This document shows positions 43,047 through 51,474 of a stretch of 64,000 bases of DNA, in pieces. Origin of the DNA: Aldehydirespirator sp028819505 (GTDB lineage Bacteria; Actinomycetota; Acidimicrobiia; Acidimicrobiales; Aldehydirespiratoraceae); NCBI GenBank assembly GCA_965207755.1, contig OZ242297.1:1984001-2048000 (forward strand). The letters are read 5' to 3'. The notes beneath the pieces were generated by a model. The model was not told the origin of the DNA. It searched no databases and saw only the letters and a program-made list of their open reading frames with translations. Position numbers and translations under genes: made by a program. The first letter of the stretch is position 1. Each line of letters starts with the position of its first letter.

Positions 43047-43184
43047 TCGTCCAACTGGATCAGTCAGGCCCGCCGTTGGACGGAACGCTCTGAGCGCCCA
43101 CGGGCTTCAGCAATGCTCGGATCGGGGGCCTCGGGCTCCGGCGGCGGAGGTTCAGAACTCCCTTGGGGCTGCTGGTCACCATCC

Positions 43185-43692
43185 TTAGCCACGAACTATG
43201 TCTCCTACGGCAACGATGACCCCCACCATCTCAAGGAGCAGACTCGCCAACTCCCAGGTGAACGTCTTGAGCTTGGTTCGGAGCATATCCGGGTTGAGGC
43301 GCGTCTGTTTCCCAAGCCACAGCGCCAACTGCCGGTGGATCTCAGGCAGCTCCCACGGGGGATCGTGTTCAACATATGAACCGACGATGAGGCCTGCATC
43401 GTGAAGAAAGCGCCCCTCGCTGGGGCGCCAGATCAGGCCAGCTGCCAGAACGACACCGGAAAGGCCCAAAGGCTGCGGTCCCGGCGCCGAGCAGTCCGAT
43501 CGTCCCCATAGGTGAGGGTGGGTCCACCGTCAGAGCCAACCCGACAGCGAACCCTGCCGCAGCGATGGCGACAGAGAGAGCTGACCCTGCCCGGTCCCGA
43601 ACCTCGCGCAGGACCGTTGCTTGGGCCTCGACGGCACCCATTCCGCCCTCGTAGGCGAGGCGGTACCCGTCGGGATCACCCTTCAACGCCAT
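43185..43692 (-). pseudogene. Frameshifted small membrane protein gene
   Basis: Two overlapping minus-strand frames together make one protein of a family that I recognise by pattern but cannot name. The first part runs from ATG 43692: MALKGDPDGYRLAYEGGMGA, then the segment LSVAIAAAGFAVGLALTV. The second part is GLSGVVLAAGLIWRPSEGRF, then VEHDPPWELPEIHRQLALWL and the C-terminal segment SLLLEMVGVIVAVGDIV. The switch is needed near 43470, in GCAGCCTTTGGGCC. The gene is thus broken by a one-base shift, unless it is a sequencing error or a frameshift site. Typical layout: a transmembrane hairpin, a helical cytosolic part and a last membrane segment. Confidence 0.6.
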
Positions 43693-43903
43693 CTTGCTCA
43701 ACGTAGCGCCCCCTACCACTGCCGCGGGCAGGGCTATCGCCGGTTCCTCTCGGCGAAAGGTCGGCACCGCGATGCATGACTCCACACTGCAGGGGTTCGT
43801 GAAGGGCCGCCATTCTGGCTGGTTTCAGCAGTTGCGTGCCGCCAGTTCCCCCCAGCACCAAGAGGTCTTCAGCACGAACTGGCCGTGAGCAGTCCCTGGC
43901 TCC

Positions 43904-45343
43904 TTATGGCCAGGCGACCAGGGCCACTGCGGTGGTGCTGGCGTAGAGGACTCGACAGCCGGAGGCCGCGCTGAGAAACATGCCGTTCGCCACGCGGCTG
44001 CCGGTGGGGACCCGGTCGATGAGCGAGCCGGTGGCGATGTCCACCACCACGAGATCGTCGGAGGGCGGGCCGCCGTCGTCGCCCGGCGTGAAGTCGTTGA
44101 TCACCAGCTCGCCGGAGTCGGGATAGACGACCGGCTGCATCGACGGGCGGACGTCGAGATGCCAGGTGACGTCCATGTCGCCAGGCACTGCACCCACAGG
44201 GCACTCCACCCCGGCGAGGCCGCCGTTGATCGAGTCCCAGGCGATGGTCATGCCGGTGCCCGGCCCCAGGTCGGGGACATGGACCGGCGGTGCGATGATC
44301 CCGCCGCCGGGCGTGCCGAAGGGCTCGATCTCGGCCCGGTCGCGGTCGTCGTCCAGGCTGAACCGTAGCAGCCGCTGGGCTCCGGGCCAGGGTGCGGGCC
44401 GGCGCCATGACAGCCGGTTGCCGGGCGGCTCGTCGAAGCGGCCGTTGGGCATGGCGGTGTGTATGGCCCTCACGGACTCGATGTCGCCGCAGTCCATGAT
44501 CCAGCAGTCCCCGCCCGACAGGCACAAGTCCCAGGACAGGCCGTGGCGGCCTCCCGCCGCCCGGTATCGGGGCCGCCAGCCCGGGTCGATCTCCAGACCG
44601 CACCCTCCGGTGCCCTCGCCGGGCTCGCCCACGACCAGTCGCCACAGGTGCTCGGTGCCGGTGACGTAGACCAGCTCGATGGCGGTCCCGTCGACATCGA
44701 CGACATCGGCGGCGATCCGGCCCATCGAGCCCTCGGGCAGCACCATCGGCTTCCCCACCAGTTCCAGGGAGTCGGGCTCCAGGCGGGTGAGAGTGGTGCC
44801 GCCCTGACCTTCGAGTCGCAGGTCCTTGGTGACGATGGTGCCGTCGCGCAGGGCGAGCATCCCGTTGTGAGAGCGGTCGGCCGGCAGCCGCCGCTCGGCC
44901 AGCACCGACAGGTCGCCGGCGTCGAGCTTGTGCAGGTAGGAGCCGTTGACGCTGTAGACCGCGCCGTTGGCGTGGGCCAGGATCGACCCGCACCACACAT
45001 GGCTGCCGCATGGCAACGGCGGCGACTGGGCCACCGGCTCCAGGGCTTCGGGGTCGGCGCCGCCCGTGCTCAGGTCCAGGCGCTCGACCCAGCCGTACGG
45101 CTCGGGTCCGCTGAAGGCGGCCATGGTCCCGCCCAGGTACCATTGGTCCAGCTCGCGCTCCACGAACATCACGTTCCAGCGCCCGTTGCGCCGGCTAGCC
45201 ACCGACGCGGTGCCCGCCGCGGCATCAAGGCGTCCGACAGCCGCCTTCTGACGCCGGTTGCCGCCGCACTCCGCCGGCCACGCCGAGGGCCAGTACCCGT
45301 CCCGGGCCCCCGGCCGTCCCTCTAGTCGGTCCAACCCCGTCAT
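43904..45343 (-). CDS. Hypothetical beta-propeller-like protein
   Basis: 479 residues from ATG 45343; ATG 45169 (FVERELDQWYLGG) is a reasonable alternative because the first 58 residues look less protein-like. The body consists of repeated beta-rich blocks such as ANGAVYSVNGSYLHKLDAGD, TELVYVTGTEHLWRLVV-type strands and LVVVDIATGSLIDRVPTGSR, as in quinoprotein or SMP-30-like propellers. I see no signal peptide. It could be a lyase- or hydrolase-type propeller, but no active-site motif is evident. Confidence 0.6.
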   Translation of the reverse strand: MTGLDRLEGRPGARDGYWPSAWPAECGGNRRQKAAVGRLDAAAGTASVASRRNGRWNVMFVERELDQWYLGGTMAAFSGPEPYGWVERLDLSTGGADPEALEPVAQSPPLPCGSHVWCGSILAHANGAVYSVNGSYLHKLDAGDLSVLAERRLPADRSHNGMLALRDGTIVTKDLRLEGQGGTTLTRLEPDSLELVGKPMVLPEGSMGRIAADVVDVDGTAIELVYVTGTEHLWRLVVGEPGEGTGGCGLEIDPGWRPRYRAAGGRHGLSWDLCLSGGDCWIMDCGDIESVRAIHTAMPNGRFDEPPGNRLSWRRPAPWPGAQRLLRFSLDDDRDRAEIEPFGTPGGGIIAPPVHVPDLGPGTGMTIAWDSINGGLAGVECPVGAVPGDMDVTWHLDVRPSMQPVVYPDSGELVINDFTPGDDGGPPSDDLVVVDIATGSLIDRVPTGSRVANGMFLSAASGCRVLYASTTAVALVAWP

Positions 45344-45369
45344 AGAGAATGCTCGCCGCTCGCGCGCAC

Positions 45370-45792
45370 CTAGCGCGGCCCAGGCGTCGGGTCACCTGAC
45401 TCCTGAGAGACGCGCTCCCAGAACGCGGTGCGCACCAGACGTCGCAGCGACTCCTGCTGGCGAAGGCTCACCCCCAGTTCCTCCTCAACCGTGCGCATTA
45501 GGTCTCCATCAAGCGGCGTCGGGATGCGCGGCCTGCTGTCTCTGAGCGTTGATGTCTCATCGTCGGTGGCCGCTGACAGCCACGTTTCCGCGTATCGTGT
45601 CGCAACCGCTCTGGCGACTGCCCTGGGACCTTCATTACCGGGCCCAGTGCCGTCAAGCAGCATCCTCTCGCTGACGAATCCCGAAAGGTTCTCTTTGGTC
45701 AGCATCAACACTTCGTCTGCTTCTCTCGCGAGTTCCCTCGACTGGCTTCGTGACCCGCTAGGCGTGAGAATGCCGATCAAGGTGGCCCGCAC
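45370..45792 (-). CDS. Hypothetical protein
   Basis: 140 residues from GTG 45792. Mostly helical and charged, with ELAREADEVLMLTKENLSGF, ARAVATRYAETWLSAATDD and MRTVEEELGVSLRQQESLRR. The N-terminus ATLIGILTPSGSRSQ could be a buried strand. I recognise no family. A perfect 11-bp hairpin lies 47 bp upstream and probably separates it from the gene at 45953. Confidence 0.4.
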   Translation of the reverse strand: MRATLIGILTPSGSRSQSRELAREADEVLMLTKENLSGFVSERMLLDGTGPGNEGPRAVARAVATRYAETWLSAATDDETSTLRDSRPRIPTPLDGDLMRTVEEELGVSLRQQESLRRLVRTAFWERVSQESGDPTPGPR

Positions 45793-45838
45793 GCCGAGAT
45801 CCTGGGCTGCCCTGACCCCTTCCCGCAGACAGAAGCAG

Positions 45839-45863
45839 AGCGAGGGCCCGTCGGGCCCTCGCT
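45839..45863 (-). terminator. Perfect GC-rich hairpin between two minus-strand genes
   Basis: AGCGAGGGCCC, GTC loop, GGGCCCTCGCT: an 11-bp perfect stem 90 bp after the stop of the 45953 gene. There is no clear T tract on either side. Being symmetric, it could act in both directions. Confidence 0.5.
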
Positions 45864-45952
45864 AGGCTCCAAACGAGGGAGCCAGAAGAATGGTCGGAGT
45901 ATAAGCGAAGCGTCGCGAATGATGCAACCCTCATCGCGGCTCTCGGTACCGG

Positions 45953-46678
45953 TCATCGTGCAAGAAGCTCGGGGACGACCGGGCAGTTGGACCGTCGAGC
46001 CGCTTCGGTGGGAGTCCTCAGGCCGGAAGGGGTGACCACCCTGGTGACGAAGCGGTGCAGGTCCAACACGGCCAGACCGTGCATGGACGGGTCTTCGAAG
46101 CGATGACGGGCGCTTAGCAGGTCCCACATCGGTTCCGGCAGGATCCGGCCCGCCCCCGTCACCAGCCACACCGGCGTGCCGCGGTCGCGGGCCGTCTCGG
46201 CAGCCGCCACCGCGTCGGTCGCCACCAGCGCATGCGACGGGCCCGCGCAGTCCGTGGCCACAAGGACCAGATCGGCCCCGGCGGCAGCCTCGGGATCGTC
46301 GGCCTCCATCCACCGCACGTCGGGCCGGTCCTGCACTGCGTCGCCGAATGCGCCCGACTCCCCCACCGTCAGAACGCTCGACCCGGTCGCCAGAGTATCC
46401 AGCCCGCCCTCCAGCACCCGTCCGGTGGGGTCGGCGTCCAGTTCCGACACCACCCTGGCCGCCTCGGCGCGGGGGTCCATGGCCGAGAGCATCCGGGCCG
46501 CCAACCAAACCAGAGGCCCGCAGTCGCGGCGGCGGTCCAGCAGCCGGCGGCACGATGTGAGCAGGCCCTTGGGGTCGTCGGCGAACGACGCCAGCGCGGC
46601 GGCCGCCTCCCGCACCAGCGGCCCCACCGGCACCACCCCGGCCCGGGCCACGTACCTAAGCCGCTCGATCGGATGCAC
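45953..46678 (-). CDS. Protein with similarity to the eIF2B/translation initiation factor 2B-like family
   Basis: 241 residues from GTG 46678, with a TACGCT box 6 nt upstream. The layout resembles the IF-2B fold: a helical N-terminus (IERLRYVARAGVVPVGPLV), then SSVLTVGESGAFGDAVQDRP (compare VLTHGNSG), then ADLVLVATDCAGPSHALVAT and GTPVWLVTGAGRILPEPMWD (compare PVYVVAGSxKI). The family includes sugar-phosphate isomerases such as methylthioribose-1-phosphate isomerase. The catalytic cysteine and aspartate of that enzyme cannot be placed with certainty, so the reaction is open. Confidence 0.55.
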   Translation of the reverse strand: MHPIERLRYVARAGVVPVGPLVREAAAALASFADDPKGLLTSCRRLLDRRRDCGPLVWLAARMLSAMDPRAEAARVVSELDADPTGRVLEGGLDTLATGSSVLTVGESGAFGDAVQDRPDVRWMEADDPEAAAGADLVLVATDCAGPSHALVATDAVAAAETARDRGTPVWLVTGAGRILPEPMWDLLSARHRFEDPSMHGLAVLDLHRFVTRVVTPSGLRTPTEAARRSNCPVVPELLAR

Positions 46679-46684
46679 CCTCCG

Positions 46685-46690
46685 AGCGTA
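46685..46690 (-). promoter_or_regulatory. TANNNT -10 box before the IF-2B-like gene
   Basis: TACGCT on the minus strand, 6 nt before GTG 46678. The intervening bases (CGGAGG) could instead be read as a Shine-Dalgarno sequence but are too close to the start. Confidence 0.4.
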
Positions 46691-46751
46691 CGCACCCACC
46701 GCCAGACCGCGCCCGAACCGACCCGACAGGCCGGGGGGTGGCGACGAGTCA

Positions 46752-46789
46752 GATGACCGACGAATAGGGCGAAGCCCGTGTCGGTCATC
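46752..46789. other. Nested hairpin in a divergent intergenic region
   Basis: Perfect 10-bp arms GATGACCGAC and GTCGGTCATC enclose a second hairpin GGGC-GAA-GCCC. The 199-bp gap holds two divergent promoters, so this may be a terminator-like insulator or an operator. Next to it, a segment GACCCGCCGGCCGGAA is repeated imperfectly. Confidence 0.4.
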
Positions 46790-46865
46790 TCGGCTCGGCG
46801 ACAGGACCCGCCGGCCGGAACAGCCGAGCCGGCAAGAGACCCGCCGACCGGAAGGACACAACCGC

Positions 46866-46871
46866 TAGCGT
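46866..46871 (+). promoter_or_regulatory. TANNNT -10 box before the thioredoxin-like gene
   Basis: TAGCGT ends 6 nt before GTG 46878 with no Shine-Dalgarno sequence. Confidence 0.55.
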
Positions 46872-46877
46872 TGCCTC

Positions 46878-47363
46878 GTGACCGCCGTCTCGCTCGATCT
46901 TGAACTGGATCCGCTCGGAGGCAAGGCCAGGCCGCTGTCCTCCTGGCTCACAACGTTCCCGCTGCTGCCGGTGCTGCTCGACCCCTACACCGACGAGAGC
47001 GCCTGGATCCTGCACACCGCAAGGCGGATCCTGGTCACCTACGCCGAGGCCGGATGCCGGACCTGCTGGGTGGTGGCCTGCGGCCCCGACGACGCCCGGC
47101 GCTTCCTCGGACCGTACGCCCAGGAGATCCTCACTTTCGCCGACCCCGACCGCCGGGTGCCGGCCGCGCTAGGGCTCGACACCCTGCCTGCGTTCGTCTT
47201 CGTGCTGCAGAACGGCGCGGTCTCCGCGGCCGCCGAGGGCTGGAACCCTGCGGAGTGGAGGGACGTGGCCGACACCGTCTCCGACTACACGCACTGGCAG
47301 CGCCCGGTGATCGGAGACGGCCAGGACCCGGTGGCGTTCCCGGGAACGCCAGCGAGGCCCTGA
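46878..47363 (+). CDS. Thioredoxin-like protein
   Basis: 161 residues from GTG 46878. A C60-R-T-C63 pair lies in YAEAGCRTCWVVACGPDD, and a cis-proline position in LGLDTLPAFVFVLQNGAV, both as in thioredoxin folds. There is no signal peptide, so it should be cytosolic. A third cysteine (C68) sits close by. It is followed after 26 bp by class I fumarase, an oxygen-sensitive [4Fe-4S] enzyme; a protective or repair role for that enzyme is possible but is inference. Confidence 0.72.
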   Translation: MTAVSLDLELDPLGGKARPLSSWLTTFPLLPVLLDPYTDESAWILHTARRILVTYAEAGCRTCWVVACGPDDARRFLGPYAQEILTFADPDRRVPAALGLDTLPAFVFVLQNGAVSAAAEGWNPAEWRDVADTVSDYTHWQRPVIGDGQDPVAFPGTPARP

Positions 47364-47389
47364 GACAGGCTCCGGCTGGAACGGACGTC

Positions 47390-49066
47390 ATGGCCGACTC
47401 GTCCGAGCTGCCAAACGATTCCAGCATGAACGCTTTCGCCTACTCGGACATGCTGCCGCTCGGCCCCGACACCACGGACTACCGGCTGGTGTCGACCGAG
47501 GGGGTCGCCACCATGGAGGCCGCGGGCCGGAGGTTCCTGAAGGTCGAGCCCGAGGCGCTGACGCTGCTCACGTCGGTGGCCATGCACGACATCAACCACT
47601 ACCTGCGCTCCGACCACCTCGGCCAGCTCCGCAACATCCTCGAGGACCCCGAGGCCTCGGACAACGACCGCTTCGTGGCCACCGAGTTGCTGCTGAACGC
47701 CAACATCGCCGCGGGCGGGATCCTGCCCATGTGCCAGGACACCGGCACCGCGGTGGTCATGGGACGCAAGGGGGAGCAGGTGCTCACCTTCGGCGACGAC
47801 GCCGAGGCCATCTCGCGGGGCGTCTACGACACCTACCTCAAGTCCAACCTGCGCTACTCGCAGCTCGCCCCGCTCGACATGTTCACCGAGGTCAACACGG
47901 GCAACAACCTTCCCGCTCAGGTTGAGGTCTACTCCAAGCCGGGCGACGTCTACGAGCTGTTCTACATGGCCAAGGGAGGCGGCTCGGCCAACAAGTCGTT
48001 CCTGTACCAGAAGACCAAGGCTCTGCTCAATGAAGAGTCGCTCCTGGACTTCTGCGACGAGACGCTGCGGCTGCTCGGCACCGCGGCCTGCCCGCCCTAC
48101 CACCTGGCCCTGGTGGTGGGCGGCACCTCGGCGGAATACAACCTGAAGGTGGCCAAGCTCGCCTCGGCCAAGTACCTCGACTCCCTGCCCACCTCCGGCG
48201 ACGGTGACACCGGCCACGGGTTCCGGGACCTCGAATGGGAGCAGCGGATCCTGGAGCTGACCCGGGCCTTCGGCATCGGAGCGCAGTTCGGCGGCAAGTA
48301 CTTCTGCCACGACGTGCGGGTGGTGCGCCTCCCCCGCCACGGTGCGTCCAACCCGGTGGGGATCGCGGTGAGCTGCTCGGCGGACCGCCAGGCCCGGGCC
48401 AAGATCACCTCCGAGGGGCTGTTCCTGGAGCGCTTGGAGACCGACCCGGCCCGCTTCCTGCCCGAGGCCGCCGACGACGAGCTCTCCAGCGAGGTGGTGG
48501 CCGTCGACCTCGACCGGCCCATGGGTGAGATCCTGGCCCGCCTCACCCGCTACCCGGTCAAGACCCGCCTGGCCCTGACCGGCACGCTGGTGGTGGGCCG
48601 CGACATCGCCCACGCCAGGATCAAGCAGCGACTGGACGCGGGCGAGCCGATGCCGGACTACATGCGGGACCATCCGGTGTACTACGCCGGTCCGGCCAAG
48701 ACTCCCCAGGGCTACGCCTCCGGGTCGTTCGGACCCACCACCGCGGGCCGCATGGACTCCTACGTCGACCAGTTCCAGGCGGCCGGCGGGTCGAAGGTGA
48801 TGCTGGCCAAGGGGAACCGCTCGTCGGAGGTGGCCGAGGCCTGCGCCCGCCACGGCGGCTTCTACCTGGGCTCCATCGGAGGCCCCGCCGCCCGCCTGGC
48901 CCGCGACTCGATCCGGCGGGTGGAGGTGCTCGACTATCCCGAGTTGGGCATGGAGGCGGTGTGGCGCATCGAGGTAGAGGACTTCCCAGCCTTCATCGTG
49001 ATCGACGACAAGGGGAACGACTTCTTCGCCGAGGTCTCCACCCCGGTGAGGCTCCGCGGCCGCTAG
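47390..49066 (+). CDS. fumA: Fumarate hydratase class I
   Basis: 558 residues from ATG 47390; the long frame to 47054 overlaps the thioredoxin-like gene in another frame. Class I marks: GILPMCQDTGTAVVMG, LLGTAACPPYHLALVVGG and VGIAVSCSADRQARAKITSE, with cysteines that can hold the [4Fe-4S] cluster; RYPVKTRLALTGTLVVGRDI begins the beta domain and GYASGSFGPTTAGRMDSYVD follows. The enzyme converts fumarate and water to malate in the citric acid cycle. The length matches FumA/FumB. No tight ribosome-binding site is visible, so translation is probably coupled to the gene before it. Confidence 0.95.
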   Translation: MADSSELPNDSSMNAFAYSDMLPLGPDTTDYRLVSTEGVATMEAAGRRFLKVEPEALTLLTSVAMHDINHYLRSDHLGQLRNILEDPEASDNDRFVATELLLNANIAAGGILPMCQDTGTAVVMGRKGEQVLTFGDDAEAISRGVYDTYLKSNLRYSQLAPLDMFTEVNTGNNLPAQVEVYSKPGDVYELFYMAKGGGSANKSFLYQKTKALLNEESLLDFCDETLRLLGTAACPPYHLALVVGGTSAEYNLKVAKLASAKYLDSLPTSGDGDTGHGFRDLEWEQRILELTRAFGIGAQFGGKYFCHDVRVVRLPRHGASNPVGIAVSCSADRQARAKITSEGLFLERLETDPARFLPEAADDELSSEVVAVDLDRPMGEILARLTRYPVKTRLALTGTLVVGRDIAHARIKQRLDAGEPMPDYMRDHPVYYAGPAKTPQGYASGSFGPTTAGRMDSYVDQFQAAGGSKVMLAKGNRSSEVAEACARHGGFYLGSIGGPAARLARDSIRRVEVLDYPELGMEAVWRIEVEDFPAFIVIDDKGNDFFAEVSTPVRLRGR

Positions 49067-49139
49067 CGGCGGTGCGCGTGGCGGAAGCGACCGGGCCGGA
49101 GACGGCGCGGGGCGGTGCAACCCCTATGGCGGCGCACCG

Positions 49140-50432
49140 CTAGGAACTGGGGCTGCGGGGAGGCGACGGGGTGGTGGGATGGGCCTCCGGCACCACGTCG
49201 GGGGAGTACTTCCCCACGTCGAGGTCGAGGTGGCTCAGCCAGCCCAGCGTTTGAAGCACCGCGGTGCCGGCCAGCAGCACCGCGCCGTAGACGGCGAAGG
49301 CGGGCCGCGGCCCGACCAACTCGATCAGTTGGCCCAACACAAGCTGTCCCAGCGGGTTCGACGACATGAGCACCATCACATACAGCGACAGCACCTGCGC
49401 CCGGCGGTCCTCGTCCACCTGGAGCTGGACTGTGGTGTTGAGCGAGCTCGCCGACGTCAGGTGGGCCGCGCCGACGAGCACCAGCGGCACCAGGAACGTC
49501 ACGAAGGTGGGCGCCACGGACAGGCCCGCAACGGCCGCGCCGTACATCACCAGAGCGGTCCGCTGGATCCGCGAGCGGCGCACCCGGCCGCCCAGCGACG
49601 CCACCACCGGTGTGGCCGCCACCGCACCGGCGCCCACCATGGTGAGCATGAGCCCGAACCCGCCCGGTCCCCGGTCGAACACGGCCTCGGCGAAGACCAC
49701 AGCCAGCATCTGGACGGACAGGCCGGCCGAGCCGATCAGTGCCACCGTGACGAAGGCGGCCACCAGGCCGCGCCGGGCCCGAACGTAGCGGGCCACCGCC
49801 ACCGTGTTGCGGATCAGACGCATGCTCGGAGTCCCGGCCGCGCCCGCCCGGCGGGATTCGATGCGGACCAGCGCGGCGATCACTCCGAGGCAGCCCGCCG
49901 CGCTGACCGAGAATGCGGCGGCAGGGCCGGCCGCGGCCACGGTTACGCCGCCCAGCATCGGGCCGACCAGCCGGGAGCTGTTGAACTGCGCCGAGTTCAA
50001 GGTGACCGCGTTGAGGAGAAGCTCCTTGGGCACCAGCTCGCTGACGAAAGCCTGCCAGGCGGGGAGGTTCAGGCCCCCGGCCAGCCCCGAAGCCGCGGCC
50101 ATGGCCGCGTAGGCGGCCGGCGACCGCACTCCCTCGACCCAGGCGAGCGCCATGGCCGCGGCCACCAGCCCCATCAGTGACTGCGAGACCATGAGGATGC
50201 GGCGCCGCGGGTAGTGGTCGGCCAGCACTCCCGCGGCCGGAGCGATCACAGCCATCGTGGCGAACTGAGCGAACCCCGCGAAGCCGACCCAGCCGGGGCT
50301 GCGGGTCAGGTCCCACATGACTGCGGGCAGGGCCACGTACTGGAAGAAGCGCGCGGCGTTGGCCACGAACCCGCCGAACCAGAAGTAGCGGAAGCTGCGA
50401 TGGCGGAAAGATGCGAAGGCCGCCGGAGGCAC
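49140..50432 (-). CDS. MFS transporter (EntS-like exporter group)
   Basis: 430 residues from GTG 50432. About twelve hydrophobic segments are visible, with SFRYFWFGGFVANAARFFQY at the start and the MFS loop LADHYPRRRILMVSQSLMGL after segment 2. NLPAWQAFVSELVPKELLLN and LVGPMLGGVTVAAAGPAAAF match the EntS/bacterial exporter group (MFS_3). The substrate is unknown. The frame is open upstream through the whole 34-nt repeat array to 50693, so a repeat-encoded N-terminal extension cannot be excluded. Confidence 0.85.
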   Translation of the reverse strand: MPPAAFASFRHRSFRYFWFGGFVANAARFFQYVALPAVMWDLTRSPGWVGFAGFAQFATMAVIAPAAGVLADHYPRRRILMVSQSLMGLVAAAMALAWVEGVRSPAAYAAMAAASGLAGGLNLPAWQAFVSELVPKELLLNAVTLNSAQFNSSRLVGPMLGGVTVAAAGPAAAFSVSAAGCLGVIAALVRIESRRAGAAGTPSMRLIRNTVAVARYVRARRGLVAAFVTVALIGSAGLSVQMLAVVFAEAVFDRGPGGFGLMLTMVGAGAVAATPVVASLGGRVRRSRIQRTALVMYGAAVAGLSVAPTFVTFLVPLVLVGAAHLTSASSLNTTVQLQVDEDRRAQVLSLYVMVLMSSNPLGQLVLGQLIELVGPRPAFAVYGAVLLAGTAVLQTLGWLSHLDLDVGKYSPDVVPEAHPTTPSPPRSPSS

Positions 50433-50451
50433 CGGGGCACCGTATCGGCGC

Positions 50452-50680
50452 AAGCCAGGCCGTCCGCGGGCCGCGCCGACCACGCAAGCCAGGCCGTCCA
50501 CGGGCCGCGCCGACCACGCAAGCCAGGCCGTCCACGGGCCGCGCCGACCACGCAAGCCAGGCCGTCCACGGGCCGCGCCGACCACGCAAGCCAGGCCGTC
50601 CGCGGGCCGCGCCGACCACGCAAGCGCCTCCCCCGCGGGCCGCGCCATCCGCGGGCCGCGCCGACCACGCAAGCGCGCCA
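50452..50680. repeat. 34-nt tandem repeat array between the MFS and crotonase genes
   Basis: Five tandem copies of a 34-nt unit (AAGCCAGGCCGTCC, R, CGGGCCGCGCCGACCACGC) from 50452 to 50621, then two shortened ones. Copies differ mainly at one A/G position. No unit has a stop codon in any frame on either strand, so the array is open reading frame throughout. It lies in a divergent promoter region and spaces the two starts apart. Confidence 0.93.
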
Positions 50681-50684
50681 TACT
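50679..50684 (+). promoter_or_regulatory. -10-like box before the crotonase gene
   Basis: CATACT ends 7 nt before ATG 50692, at the edge of the repeat array, with no Shine-Dalgarno sequence. Confidence 0.4.
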
Positions 50685-50691
50685 GCGGCCC

Positions 50692-51450
50692 ATGTCCTAC
50701 GTGATGATCGACACTGCAGACGGCGTGGCCCAGCTCACGCTCAACGACCCCGACAGGCGCAACGCCGTCAGCCAGGCCATGAACGACGAGATCGTCGCGG
50801 CCCTCGACGAACTCGAGCCCGACCCGTCCATCGGCGCGCTGGTGGTGACCGGCGCCGGCAGGGGCTTCTGCGCGGGCGCCGTGCTGGACGACCTGCTGGC
50901 CGCCGAGTCCACCGGCATAACCCGCATCTACGAGGGGTTCCTGCGGGTGGCCCACTCGCCGCTGGCCACCGTGGCCGCTGTGAACGGCGCGGCGGTGGGT
51001 GCGGGCATGAACATGGTGCTGGCCTGCGACATCGTGCTGGCCGGACGCCGCTACGCCCGCTTCGACTCCCGCTTCCTGAAGATCGGACTCCACCCGGGCG
51101 GCGGCCACACCTGGCGCCTCCGGCATGTGACCGACCGCACCACCGCCATGGCGATGGTGGTCTTCGGCGAGGTGCTGTCGGCCGACGACGCTCACCGCAC
51201 CGGGCTGGCATGGGAGGTCGCCGACGACGACGCCCTGCTGGCCCGGGCCCACGAGCTCGCCGCGCGGGCCGCGGCCCAGCCCAAGGAGCTGGTGGCCCGG
51301 ACCAAGGCGACGATCCTGTCGCTGGACGAGGTCGCCGACTCGGCCGCGGCGGTGGAATCCGAGCTGCATCCCCAGCTGTGGTCGATGGGCGAGACGGCCT
51401 TCAAGGACCTCGTCGAGCGACTCCAGTCCGAGATCAGCTCCAAGGGGTGA
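50692..51450 (+). CDS. Enoyl-CoA hydratase/isomerase (crotonase) family protein lacking both hydratase glutamates
   Basis: 252 residues. Crotonase-fold blocks: VTGAGRGFCAGAVLDDLL (oxyanion hole), VAAVNGAAVGAGMNMVLACD and LKIGLHPGGGHTWRLRHV. The two catalytic glutamates of enoyl-CoA hydratase are absent: GGGCEL is replaced by GAGMNM (asparagine), and the glutamate before LGxxPG is replaced by arginine (FDSRFLKIGLHPGG). It is therefore more likely an isomerase, thioesterase, decarboxylase or other crotonase than a hydratase. It precedes pyruvate carboxylase by 24 bp on the same strand. Confidence 0.82.
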   Translation: MSYVMIDTADGVAQLTLNDPDRRNAVSQAMNDEIVAALDELEPDPSIGALVVTGAGRGFCAGAVLDDLLAAESTGITRIYEGFLRVAHSPLATVAAVNGAAVGAGMNMVLACDIVLAGRRYARFDSRFLKIGLHPGGGHTWRLRHVTDRTTAMAMVVFGEVLSADDAHRTGLAWEVADDDALLARAHELAARAAAQPKELVARTKATILSLDEVADSAAAVESELHPQLWSMGETAFKDLVERLQSEISSKG

Positions 51451-51460
51451 CGCCCCCAAC

Positions 51461-51466
51461 TATGGT
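51461..51466 (+). promoter_or_regulatory. TANNNT -10 box before pyc
   Basis: TATGGT ends 8 nt before ATG 51475. It gives pyc its own possible leaderless transcript in addition to read-through from the crotonase gene. Confidence 0.45.
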
Positions 51467-51474
51467 CTGAGGCC

